Part shown: one piece after another, positions 17,036 through 24,753 of the stretch
Layout: each line of letters opens with the position of its first letter
How positions within the stretch are numbered: the stretch's first letter is position 1
The notes under the pieces: model-generated
The model's database searches: none
What the model was told of the DNA's origin: nothing
Seen by the model: only the letters and a program-made list of their open reading frames with translations
Program-made: the position numbers and the translations under genes
DNA from: Streptomyces cavernae
Lineage (GTDB): Bacteria > Actinomycetota > Actinomycetes > Streptomycetales > Streptomycetaceae
Reading direction: 5' to 3'
Length of the DNA: 64,000 nucleotides
Assembly: GCF_004023625.1 (NCBI RefSeq)
Contig: NZ_ML137714.1
Span: 36,085 to 100,084, forward strand

Positions 17036-17734
17036 CTAACGCATGGCGCGTTGCTGGTTGCGCCGGGTCAGCCACAGCACACCGGCAGCCCCGGCCAGCA
17101 GGACCGTCCCGCCGAGTGTGCCCAGTGCCACCGCGGAGTCCTCAGGACCCGTCTGCGGCAGCTCTCCCCCACCCGCGGGCGAGCCCTGACCCGAACCGGA
17201 ACCCCCGCCGCCGCCGGCTGCCTCGACGTCGAGGGTCAGCGACGCCTCGGGGCTGTTGGTGGGCGTGCAGGTGGTCGTCGTGCCCAGCGCCTTGATGGTC
17301 AGAACGCCTGCCGTGAAGGTCACCTCGCCGGTCTTCGACGGGGTGTAGGTACCGCTCAAGTCACTGATTTTGATGGGGGTGTTGGCGGGGATCGCGGCCT
17401 CGTTGGCCGGCCCCGTCACGGTGAGCGTGCCGCTCTCGGCACCGCCCAGTTTGATGGTGGCGCTCGGGTTCATCGCGCCCTTGCCCAGTTCCACCGGGCT
17501 GGACGAGACGCCCTTCTGCCAGGACATCGTGATCTTGTAGCCACTGCCGCTCTCGGCGGCCTTGATGTCGATCGGCGAGACGGCGGACTTGTCACCGATC
17601 GGCGTCTTGCACTGGTAGCTGACGTCGACGACCTCGGCCTGGGCAGCCGTGGCGGCCATCAGCACCGCCGAGCCGGCCAGGGCCGCGGCGAACGCGAGCG
17701 CGGCGGTTCGTTTCTGGTACGTCCGGTACGGCAC
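17036..17734 (-). CDS. LPQTG sortase-anchored surface protein
   Basis: A 232-residue secreted protein: signal peptide (TAALAFAAALAGSAVLMAATAAQA), a beta-rich core starting VVDVSYQCKTPIGDKSAVSP with two cysteines far apart (YQC and TTCTPTN), a Gly/Ser linker, then a complete sorting signal: ELPQTG, a hydrophobic stretch LGTLGGTVLLAGAAGVLWL and the basic tail TRRNQQRAMR. It should be cleaved and linked to the wall by a class E-type sortase (the LAXTG/LPXTG choice is not decidable). The core looks like the actinobacterial DUF6801-type family; ligand unknown. Confidence 0.85.
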   Translation of the reverse strand: MPYRTYQKRTAALAFAAALAGSAVLMAATAAQAEVVDVSYQCKTPIGDKSAVSPIDIKAAESGSGYKITMSWQKGVSSSPVELGKGAMNPSATIKLGGAESGTLTVTGPANEAAIPANTPIKISDLSGTYTPSKTGEVTFTAGVLTIKALGTTTTCTPTNSPEASLTLDVEAAGGGGGSGSGQGSPAGGGELPQTGPEDSAVALGTLGGTVLLAGAAGVLWLTRRNQQRAMR

Positions 17735-17807
17735 GGCTCCCTCATTCCTGACGGCACATCAGATGGGCCGTCAAGGTACGCCCGGTGCCTTGCCGAGGGA
17801 AGACAAA

Positions 17808-17841
17808 GTGCACGCCGGATCCGTGAGGATCCGGCGTGCAC
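17808..17841. terminator. Perfect 15-bp hairpin between ABC-F and LPQTG genes
   Basis: GTGCACGCCGGATCC (17808-17822), GTGA loop, GGATCCGGCGTGCAC (17827-17841). It is 224 bp beyond the ABC-F stop and 74 bp before the LPQTG start, so it most likely ends ABC-F transcription. The remaining 17842-18064 shows no gene. Confidence 0.65.
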
Positions 17842-18064
17842 CCGGTGATGACCGAACCTCGGGTAACCCCTCACCGTGGGGCCCGGGTTGGTTCTCCGCC
17901 CCCGTCGCTACCGGTCCCAGGCGGAGGGGCGCGACCCGTCAGTGCGTGTGAGCATGTCGCCGGGGCGCGCCCGCCGGAGGACGGCGAGCGCGCACCACGG
18001 TGGCCCTGACGCGCTGCCGGTGGCAACGCCCACGATCCCCCCGGGGCGCCGGCCCCTCATTCGT

Positions 18065-19729
18065 TCAGCGCCCGCCGGCGACGGCTCCCTCGCGCAGTTC
18101 CAGCCGGGAGCCGGTGAACCGGGCCCGCATCCGACGGTCGTGGGTCACCAGGACGAGCGCGCCCGCGTAGGCGTCCAGAGCCTCCTCCAACTCCCCCACC
18201 AGTGCCGGCGACAGGTGGTTGGTGGGCTCGTCCAGCAAGAGGAGGTCCACCGGTTCACTGACCAGCCGCGCCAGCTCGATGCGCCGCCGCTGCCCGTACG
18301 ACAGCTCCCCCACCCGCAGCCGCAGCGCCTCCGGTTCGAACAGGCCGAGCGACAACAGCCGGTCGGCATGCTCGTCCCGGTCACCGGGGCGGCCGTGGGC
18401 GAACGCCTCCAGCAGGGTCAGCCCCGGTGGCCATGGAGTCTCCTCCTGCCGCAGATGCCCGACCCGCCCGGCGACGCCCACGGTGCCCGCGTCCGGCCGC
18501 AGCTCCCCCGCCAGGACCCGCAGCAGGGTGCTCTTACCCGCCCCGTTGGGGCCGGTGACCAGCAGCCGCTCGGCCGGGCCGAGCCGCAGCCGGGGCACCT
18601 GCAGCCGGCCCGCCACGACAAGGCCGTCGAGCTGTACGGCCGGTGTCCCGCCCGAGCCGTCCGCGGTCGCGATACGGGCCGTGAGGGACAGCGGCTCCGG
18701 CGGCGGCGCCACCGGATTCGCGGTGAGCCGCTCGACCCGCTCCTTGGCGTTGCGGATACGGCCCATCGCGCCATGCGCACGCGCTCGCATCCGGAAGGCG
18801 CCGTGGCCGAAACAGGCCTTCGGCGCCTTGCGGGGGATGCCGTCCAGGCGCGTCACACCCGCCTCGGCGAGCCGACGGCTCCGGTCGAGTTCCGCACGCC
18901 ACTCGTCGTACCGCTGCTGCCGACGCCGGCGTTCGGCAGCCTTGGCGGCGCGGTAACCGGCATAGCCGTTGCCGTGGCGGGAGACAGAACCGCCGTCGAC
19001 CTCCAGAACGGTGGTGGTGACGCGCTCCAGGAACACCCGGTCGTGGGTGACGGCGACGACGGTTCCGCGATGGGCCCGCAGATGCTCCTCCAGCCAGCCC
19101 ACTGCCTGGTCGTCGAGGTCGTTGGTCGGTTCGTCGAGCAGCAGTAGCTCCGGCTGGGACGCCAGCGTCGCGGCCAGCGCCAGTCGCGACCGCTCGCCGC
19201 CGGAGAGTGTGCCCAGCCGTCGGCGCCGGTCCAGCCCCGGCAGGCCGAGCCCGTGCAGCGCCGCATCCACGCGGGCATCGGCGCCGTACCCGTCGCGGGC
19301 CTCGTACTGCTCGGTCAGCCGGGCGTACCAGGCGAGGGCATCATCCAGCGCCGCGCCCTCGGGAGCCTCGGCCAGCGCGGCCTCGGCCCGCCGCAGCGCC
19401 GCCTCGAGCGCACGAAGCTCCGCCAGCGCGAGATCCACGGCGTCCTGGACGGTGGCCCCCGGGGGCAGGCTCAGCGTCTGGGCGAGGTATCCGGTTCCGC
19501 CGGGCGCGGCGACGGTCACCTCACCCGAGTCGGGCCGTTCCTCGCCGGCGAGGAGACGGAGCAGTGTGGACTTCCCGGCCCCGTTGTCACCGACGACGCC
19601 GGCTTTCTCACCGGGGGTGAGGCTGAAGGAAACCTGGTCGAACACGGTGCGGTCGCCGTACCGCTTGGTGACCCCGTGCACGGAAAGCTGTGAGGAACGT
19701 ACGGAAAGTGACGAATATGGCGCACGCAT
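18065..19729 (-). CDS. ABC-F family ATPase (ribosome-associated, duplicated ABC domains)
   Basis: A soluble tandem ABC protein of 554 residues with no membrane segments; ABC-F proteins act on the ribosome as translation factors or antibiotic-protection factors. The first cassette has VVGDNGAGKSTLLRLLAGEE, LSGGERSRLALAATL and LLLLDEPTNDLDDQA; a basic linker with RAKAAERRRRQQRYDEWRAE follows; the second has VTGPNGAGKSTLLRVLAGEL, LSYGQRRRIELARLV and LLLDEPTNHLSP. ATG 19729 (MRAPYSSL) has AGGGG 7 nt upstream and is preferred over ATG 19753, which has none. Resistance versus housekeeping role cannot be told from sequence alone. Confidence 0.92.
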   Translation of the reverse strand: MRAPYSSLSVRSSQLSVHGVTKRYGDRTVFDQVSFSLTPGEKAGVVGDNGAGKSTLLRLLAGEERPDSGEVTVAAPGGTGYLAQTLSLPPGATVQDAVDLALAELRALEAALRRAEAALAEAPEGAALDDALAWYARLTEQYEARDGYGADARVDAALHGLGLPGLDRRRRLGTLSGGERSRLALAATLASQPELLLLDEPTNDLDDQAVGWLEEHLRAHRGTVVAVTHDRVFLERVTTTVLEVDGGSVSRHGNGYAGYRAAKAAERRRRQQRYDEWRAELDRSRRLAEAGVTRLDGIPRKAPKACFGHGAFRMRARAHGAMGRIRNAKERVERLTANPVAPPPEPLSLTARIATADGSGGTPAVQLDGLVVAGRLQVPRLRLGPAERLLVTGPNGAGKSTLLRVLAGELRPDAGTVGVAGRVGHLRQEETPWPPGLTLLEAFAHGRPGDRDEHADRLLSLGLFEPEALRLRVGELSYGQRRRIELARLVSEPVDLLLLDEPTNHLSPALVGELEEALDAYAGALVLVTHDRRMRARFTGSRLELREGAVAGGR

Positions 19730-19908
19730 GCGAAAGCCCCTGTTCTCGGCCATGCCGACAGAACGGATTCGTGAGGACGAATGAGCGCTACGACGGCGGA
19801 GCAGAGCTCTACGCGGTCGTGCGCGGGGCGATCACAGAGTTCCCATGCCGGTCACCGTACGCGACTACCCACCACCGGGCCAAGCGTTTTCCGGCCGATC
19901 GCAGCCGT

Positions 19909-19932
19909 TCATATGGCTGATGTCTTACGCAT
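19909..19932 (-). other. Possible leader peptide upstream of ABC-F (MRKTSAI)
   Basis: A seven-codon frame, MRKTSAI-stop, sits 180 nt before the ABC-F start. ABC-F resistance genes are often controlled by translated leaders, but I find no T-tract terminator behind it, so support is thin. The surrounding 19730-20069 holds only a small hairpin ATTCGT/ACGAAT at 19767-19782 otherwise. Confidence 0.2.
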
Positions 19933-20069
19933 GCCTGCCTGCTCGCTCACCCGTACGGAGCCACTCGCATACTCAAAGCCCTGGTCCAGGATGATGGCGC
20001 CCACCACACCGGCAGGCGCAGACACACACGGGCGGTAGCGGCACAACGGCAACCCACCACGAAGCACTC

Positions 20070-20183
20070 ACCACCAAGCAACCCGCCACCAAGCAGTCCC
20101 ATCACCAAGCAACCCGCCACCAAGCAGTCCCATCACCAAGCAACCCGCCACCAAGCAGTCCCATCACCAAGCAACCCGCCACC
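20070..20183. repeat. 31-bp tandem repeat, about 3.7 copies
   Basis: Copies start at 20070, 20101, 20132 and 20163 with unit ATCACCAAGC-AACCCGCCACC-AAGCAGTCCC. Copies 2-4 are identical over shared length. It lies in the gap between the ABC-F upstream region and the end of the anti-sigma gene. Confidence 0.95.
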
Positions 20184-20240
20184 GGACAGGCGCAGCTCGC
20201 GGCGCGGTGCTCCGATGCGGAGCATCGAGCCGGCGCGGTG

Positions 20241-20750
20241 CTAAGCCGGAGCCCCCAGCTCCGCCCAGACGGTCTTCCCCGCCACCCCGGGTGTCCGCAG
20301 CACTCCCCAGTCCAGGCACAGCCGCTGCACGATGAACATCCCGTGCCCGCCGGGCCGGCCCGCGCGATGCGGCGTGCGCGGGGCGGGCTGACCGCTGCCC
20401 CGGTCGGACACCTCGACCCGCAGCACCTTCCCGTCGCACGCGATCCACATCTCGTCCGGCCCCTCGGCATGCAGGCACGCGTTGGTGACCAGTTCGGAGA
20501 CGACCAGCAGCACGTCCTCGGCCGCCGCCCGCCGATCGGCGGTGGTGGACGGCAGCCAACCCCAGTCGTGCAGCGCCTGACGGGTGAAGTCGCGCGCGAG
20601 CGGGACGACCGCCCCCTGGTCGTCGAAGCTCAACCTGCGCGCCTGGCGGCCGTAGCGCGCTAGTGCGCCGCCCCGGGGCACCCCGGGGGCGCCGTCGGCG
20701 CCCGGCTCCTGGCCGCGGTCGCCCGGCGGGTAAGGCCGGGTGGTGCTCAT
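20241..20750 (-). CDS. prsI: Anti-sigma factor kinase, HATPase type (PrsI-like)
   Basis: A 169-residue RsbW/SpoIIAB-like protein: it binds a SigB-type sigma factor and phosphorylates a STAS antagonist. The GHKL ATP site is visible as SELVTNACLHAEGPDE (N-box), VEVSDRGSGQPAP (G1) and GGHGMFIVQRLCLDWGV (G2). The N-terminal ~40 residues are disordered. It is encoded beside a STAS protein and a SigB-family sigma factor, the full partner-switching set. The names prsI/arsI/sigI follow my recollection of the S. coelicolor locus of the same order and are less certain than the functions. Confidence 0.82.
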   Translation of the reverse strand: MSTTRPYPPGDRGQEPGADGAPGVPRGGALARYGRQARRLSFDDQGAVVPLARDFTRQALHDWGWLPSTTADRRAAAEDVLLVVSELVTNACLHAEGPDEMWIACDGKVLRVEVSDRGSGQPAPRTPHRAGRPGGHGMFIVQRLCLDWGVLRTPGVAGKTVWAELGAPA

Positions 20751-20789
20751 CAGCGCTTCACCTCACCGATTCACCGGTTCACAATTCAA

Positions 20790-20864
20790 GACTCAGTACG
20801 TCGGGACTCGATACTTCAAAATTCGGTACGCCGAAACTCGGTACGTGGAAATCCAGCACGTTCA
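20790..20864. repeat. Five degenerate 15-bp repeats upstream of prsI
   Basis: Five consecutive 15-mers (starting 20790, 20805, 20820, 20835, 20850) fit the pattern (g/a)A(c/t)TC(g/a)GTACGT(c)(g)(g/a): GACTCAGTACGTCGG, GACTCGATACTTCAA, AATTCGGTACGCCGA, AACTCGGTACGTGGA, AATCCAGCACGTTCA. Lower GC than the surroundings. The rest of 20751-21027 has no gene I can support. Confidence 0.75.
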
Positions 20865-21027
20865 ACATTTTTCCGGCGCCCCACCGCCGCTCCAGCCTGC
20901 CGACATGTTCAGATGTCTCCTGCCCGAGCGAACGGACAGAACACCCACTGATTCGGCACCGAAGCCGTAATGGTTGTAACGAGCAGATAACGCCGGGCCC
21001 GCCGGGGAGTAACATCCGCCGGTCGGG

Positions 21028-21396
21028 CTACTCGGCGAGGGCCGAGTCGAGGGTTTCGTGCACGGTGAAGACGGCATCGGCCCCGGTGATCTCGAAAACC
21101 CGCGCGACCACCGGCTGCATGCCGACCAGATGCACACCACCACCGGCGGCTTCGGCCTTCAGACGGGCGCCGAGAAGCACGTTGAGACCGGTGGAGTCAC
21201 AGAACTCAAGCCGCGAGCAGTCCACGACGAGACGGGACCGCCCCTCGGCGAGGCAGCCCTCGAGCGGCTCCCGCAACAGATCGGCGGTGTGGTGGTCCAG
21301 CTCACCCGCCGGGGTGACGACGGCGCTGGCGCCCTCGTTTCGCACTTCGACCAGTAGTCGACCCGACTGTGCGCTGCCGACCGTCCCGCGGTCCAT
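21028..21396 (-). CDS. arsI: STAS-domain anti-anti-sigma factor (ArsI-like)
   Basis: A 122-residue SpoIIAA/RsbV-like antagonist. ALVVTPAGELDHHTAD-type start (VVTPAGELDHHTADLL), then LVVDCSRLEFCDSTGLNVLL carrying the expected phospho-serine S68 in the DST motif, and a C-terminal TVHETLDSALAE. Unphosphorylated it should capture the anti-sigma kinase and free the sigma factor. ATG at 21396 is chosen because the STAS fold begins close after it; a much longer frame exists upstream but antisense to the sigma gene. Encoded between the kinase and the divergent sigma gene. Confidence 0.88.
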   Translation of the reverse strand: MDRGTVGSAQSGRLLVEVRNEGASAVVTPAGELDHHTADLLREPLEGCLAEGRSRLVVDCSRLEFCDSTGLNVLLGARLKAEAAGGGVHLVGMQPVVARVFEITGADAVFTVHETLDSALAE

Positions 21397-21647
21397 GCCG
21401 TCACTCGCTTCCGACCGTCCGTGGCTGCTCTCTGACGCTCGAACATTACGCCCTCCGCGCGCCCTTCGACACCCGGAGAAAGGCTCAAAATTGGACAATT
21501 GCCCATTAAATGCACTTGCGGGAGGCCACGGAAAGCGGGTAGGGCTAGTAAAGACAGCTACCGAAACGGCCGGCTTTGGAGGCGCCGCACACCGCAGTGC
21601 ACGAAAGAGGCATCGGCGGCCATACGCCGAGAACGATGGAGGACACC

Positions 21648-22541
21648 ATGTCACCCCGGCTCGACGGATCGCATACCCAGCAGGCGACGTCGACACCCCC
21701 ACCGGAACCCGAAGAATCCGACGCGTCCCCGGAGGCCCTCGCCGGGCTCCCCGAGATCCCCCCGTACGACGAGGTGGGACCCGCGGACGCCCGGGCCCTC
21801 TCCAAGACCCTCTTCGAGCGGCTCGCATCCCTCGAGGAAGGCACGCACGACTATTCCTATGTGCGCAACACCCTGGTCGAACTGAACCTCGCGCTGGTCA
21901 AGTTCGCCGCCGCCCGGTTCCGCTCCCGCAGCGAGCCGATGGAGGACATTATCCAGGTCGGCACGATCGGCCTGATCAAGGCGATCGACCGCTTCGAGCT
22001 GACTCGTGGGGTCGAGTTCCCCACTTTCGCGATGCCGACCATCGTCGGCGAGATCAAGCGGTTCTTCCGCGACACGAGCTGGTCGGTACGGGTCCCCCGC
22101 AGACTGCAGGAGCTCCGGCTCGACCTGGCCAAGGCGGGCGACGAACTGGCTCAGCAGCTCGACCGCGCTCCGACGGTGGGAGAGCTGGCGGAGCGGCTCG
22201 GCATCTCCAACGACGAAGTCGTCGAGGGCATGGCCGCGTCGAACGCGTACACAGCTTCGTCCCTCGACGCCCAGCCGGAGGAGGACGACTCCGAGGGCGC
22301 CCTCGCGGACCGCATCGGCTACGAGGACCACGGACTCGAGGGCATCGAGTACGTCGAGTCCCTCAAGCCGTTGATAGCTGAGCTGCCCTCGCGGGACCGC
22401 AAGATCCTCTCCCTGCGCTTCGTCGCCGGCATGACCCAGTCGGAGATCGGCGATGAACTGGGCATCTCCCAGATGCACGTGTCCCGGTTGCTGTCCCGCA
22501 CCCTGGTGCGCCTGCGCAAGGGCCTGACACTCGACGAGTAA
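21648..22541 (+). CDS. sigI: SigB/SigF/SigG-family RNA polymerase sigma factor (SigI-like)
   Basis: A 297-residue group 3 sigma factor. Region 2 covers YVRNTLVELNLALVKFAA, IIQVGTIGLIKAIDRFELTR and FPTFAMPTIVGEIKRFFRD; region 3 starts WSVRVPRRLQELRLDLAKA; region 4 has LPSRDRKILSLRFVAGMTQS and the helix-turn-helix IGDELGISQMHVSRLLSR. ATG 21648 follows GGAGG and replaces longer in-frame starts. It is divergent from the anti-sigma/antagonist genes. Function as a sigma factor is certain; the name sigI rests on remembered synteny. Confidence 0.88.
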   Translation: MSPRLDGSHTQQATSTPPPEPEESDASPEALAGLPEIPPYDEVGPADARALSKTLFERLASLEEGTHDYSYVRNTLVELNLALVKFAAARFRSRSEPMEDIIQVGTIGLIKAIDRFELTRGVEFPTFAMPTIVGEIKRFFRDTSWSVRVPRRLQELRLDLAKAGDELAQQLDRAPTVGELAERLGISNDEVVEGMAASNAYTASSLDAQPEEDDSEGALADRIGYEDHGLEGIEYVESLKPLIAELPSRDRKILSLRFVAGMTQSEIGDELGISQMHVSRLLSRTLVRLRKGLTLDE

Positions 22542-22632
22542 GACGAACGAGACGGCTCGACACGAGACGGCTCGACGAACGAGACGACGAGAAGAACAAC
22601 AGGAAACAGAGGGACAGAGCACCTGCCTCCAC

Positions 22633-22662
22633 CGCACGCCCCGGCCCCACCCGGGGCGTGCG
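22633..22662 (+). terminator. Terminator of the sigma factor gene
   Basis: CGCACGCCCCGG (22633-22644), loop CCCCAC, CCGGGGCGTGCG (22651-22662), perfect 12-bp stem. Before it (22545-22605) are short ACGAGACGGCTCGAC direct repeats; after it, up to 22970, two GTTACC words (near 22820 and 22851) and no gene. Confidence 0.85.
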
Positions 22663-22970
22663 CGCGTTGCGGCGCAGCAAGTCCCCGTCCCCCTCTACCC
22701 TCACCGGCATCCCACCGCCAGGCAGGCACCGGCCGCTTTCCAACCACTTCCAGACTTAGTACGGACCTAGGGCCTGCCAACCCCCCGCAAAAGAGACACA
22801 CAGCCGGACCAAGGCCTCCACCGTTACCAAGTCGCGGCCTAACCATGCTCGTTACCGGAGGAAACACCTTTTCCCCCCGGAGCACCCTCGTTCACTATGG
22901 GCACCCCACGTACCGCCGGTAGCACAACCGCGGGCCGAGAACATGCGGGGTTTGCAAGGAGGGCCGGGGA

Positions 22971-24674
22971 ATGACACGGGGCGGGCACAATGAGGACGGG
23001 ACCTCGGCCGAGGAGGGTGTGCACACCACCGCTCCGGACGCGCGGCTGACCGAGCTGCTGCGCGGCGACACCGCCACCGCCTTCCCGGCACTGCGGGAAC
23101 TGCGCCGCCGCTACCGCCCCTCCGTACTGCGGTACGCCCGCCTGTGCACCGCCGGGGAAGCGGCCGCCCGCCAGCTCACAGCCCAGGCTTTCGCTCTGGC
23201 GACACGTGACACCGCCCGCGGCACCGAACCGCCCGGCCCCTGGCTCCACCAGCTTCTGCTGCTGGTCGGGCGGGCAGCCGCCGCGTGGGCCACCGACGAC
23301 CGCGGCGAACGCCTCGACCCCGGTCATCTCGCCCAGCTCCGCACCGCGGGCCCCGACGGGCTGGTCCCGCCGATGCTCGCCGCGTTCCAGGGCCTGCCGT
23401 CCCGTGTGCAGGGCCTCGTCTGGTACGGGATCGTCGAGCAGGTGCCGGACCCGGTCACCGCCGCCTATCTGGGCTTCACCTCGCAGGAGGTGTCGTACGG
23501 GATCGACGCGGCCTTCGACGCGGTGCGCCGCGCAAGTCTCAGGGAACGGCTGGCCCGCAGCGGCGACCCGCGCTGCCAGGACTTCCGCCGGCTGATCGAG
23601 GCAGCGGCGGATCCGGGCCGCCCCCGGCACAGCGCCGATCTGCACGACCACATGATGCGGTGCGCCCACTGCTCCGCCGCGTACGAGGAGCTGACCGCGC
23701 TGCGCGAGAGCCCTCGCGAGGCGTTGGCCGAGGGGCTGCTGGGCTGGGGCGGAACCGCGTACGTCATGGGCGGCGCGGCCGAGTCGCGCACCCCCGCCCC
23801 GCTGCCCCGCACGCGCTGGTGGCCGTCGCGCCGGCTAGCGCTCGCCTCGGCCGCGTTCGGGGTCGCGGTCGTGCCGCTGCTCGCCTACCTGCTGTCGTCG
23901 GGCGGTTCGGGCCCGGCCCCGATGTCAGCGGAGGAGACGAGACCGATGACGGCGCCCCCGGCGACGATCACGGCGACCGTCTCCCCCACTCCGTCGCCGA
24001 CGCCGTCGCGTTCGCAGAAGGCCAAGGTCCCGGCGTCGAGCTCGACCCGCCCGGCCACGAAGTCCCCCACCCCGAAGCCGAGTCCGACGCGTGCGAAGCC
24101 CTCGGACCCGAAGGCGGCGAACGGCGGGTACGCGCAGTTCGTGAACGTCGGCACCGGCATGTGTCTCGACATCCGGGGCGGCGACATGGCCCTGGGCACG
24201 GATGTCTTCGCCACGCCCTGCTCCGCGTCGCGGACACAGAAGTGGCGCGTCGACACCGCCCGCGGGGTCATCCGGTCGTACGCGAATCCCGGCTTCTGCC
24301 TGGACAGCCGGGGCTACCGGGGCGGCGGGTACCCCGGAGGGGGCGGTTACCCGGGTGGTGGTGGCTATCCCGGCGGATACGGGGGAGGCGGCTCGTACAG
24401 CGGCGGCTCGTACGGCGGCGGTGGCTGGTACGGAGGCGGCTACGGCGGTGGCGACCACACCGGCTCTTACGACTGGGGCTACCGGACCATCGGGATCTGG
24501 GAGTGCTCCGCCGTCGACGGCCCCAACGGCATGAACCTGAAGTTCTCCGTGAACGGCGACGGAACGATCCGCCCGGCCGTCAATCCCTCCCTCGCGGTGA
24601 CCGAGTACGGGGACAGCGTGGGCCTGACGGGCAGCCAGGGCCGCCCCGAACAGCGCTGGCGGACCGGGAACTGA
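22971..24674 (+). CDS. Multidomain membrane protein: sigma-like domain, zinc-finger motif, TM helix, ricin-type lectin
   Basis: A 567-residue fusion. Residues ~25-190 are helical and look like a degenerate ECF sigma factor (LTELLRGDTATAFPALRELR; PSRVQGLVWYGIVEQVPD; AYLGFTSQEVSYGIDAAFDA). Residues ~215-245 hold HSADLHDHMMRCAHCSAAYE, the HxxxCxxC pattern of zinc-binding anti-sigma factors. One TM (LALASAAFGVAVVPLLAYLL, ~residue 290) leads to a Thr/Pro-rich stalk. The outer part, from NGGYAQFVNVGTGMCLDIRG, is a beta-trefoil lectin with QKWRVD and QRWRTG repeats, split by a Gly/Tyr-rich insert of about 55 residues. ATG 22971 follows GGAGGG. It sits behind the sigma gene. Function unknown; a surface-sensing link to sigma control is inference. 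Confidence 0.8.
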   Translation: MTRGGHNEDGTSAEEGVHTTAPDARLTELLRGDTATAFPALRELRRRYRPSVLRYARLCTAGEAAARQLTAQAFALATRDTARGTEPPGPWLHQLLLLVGRAAAAWATDDRGERLDPGHLAQLRTAGPDGLVPPMLAAFQGLPSRVQGLVWYGIVEQVPDPVTAAYLGFTSQEVSYGIDAAFDAVRRASLRERLARSGDPRCQDFRRLIEAAADPGRPRHSADLHDHMMRCAHCSAAYEELTALRESPREALAEGLLGWGGTAYVMGGAAESRTPAPLPRTRWWPSRRLALASAAFGVAVVPLLAYLLSSGGSGPAPMSAEETRPMTAPPATITATVSPTPSPTPSRSQKAKVPASSSTRPATKSPTPKPSPTRAKPSDPKAANGGYAQFVNVGTGMCLDIRGGDMALGTDVFATPCSASRTQKWRVDTARGVIRSYANPGFCLDSRGYRGGGYPGGGGYPGGGGYPGGYGGGGSYSGGSYGGGGWYGGGYGGGDHTGSYDWGYRTIGIWECSAVDGPNGMNLKFSVNGDGTIRPAVNPSLAVTEYGDSVGLTGSQGRPEQRWRTGN

Positions 24675-24753
24675 GCCCCCGTCTGCGACGGGCTACGGCT
24701 CCGCGACCGCGTACGGCTGCGTATGACGGTGCGCACCGGGTCGCGCGCGCTGG

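Noticed and set aside
19781..20038. 85-codon plus-strand frame with GAGGA before its ATG
   Set aside because: Codon bias is poor, there is no motif, and the GAGGA is part of a small hairpin; kept out of the feature list.
21520..21545. GGGTAG-like -10 box of a SigB-type promoter upstream of the sigma gene
   Set aside because: No GTTT-like -35 box at the right spacing could be found.
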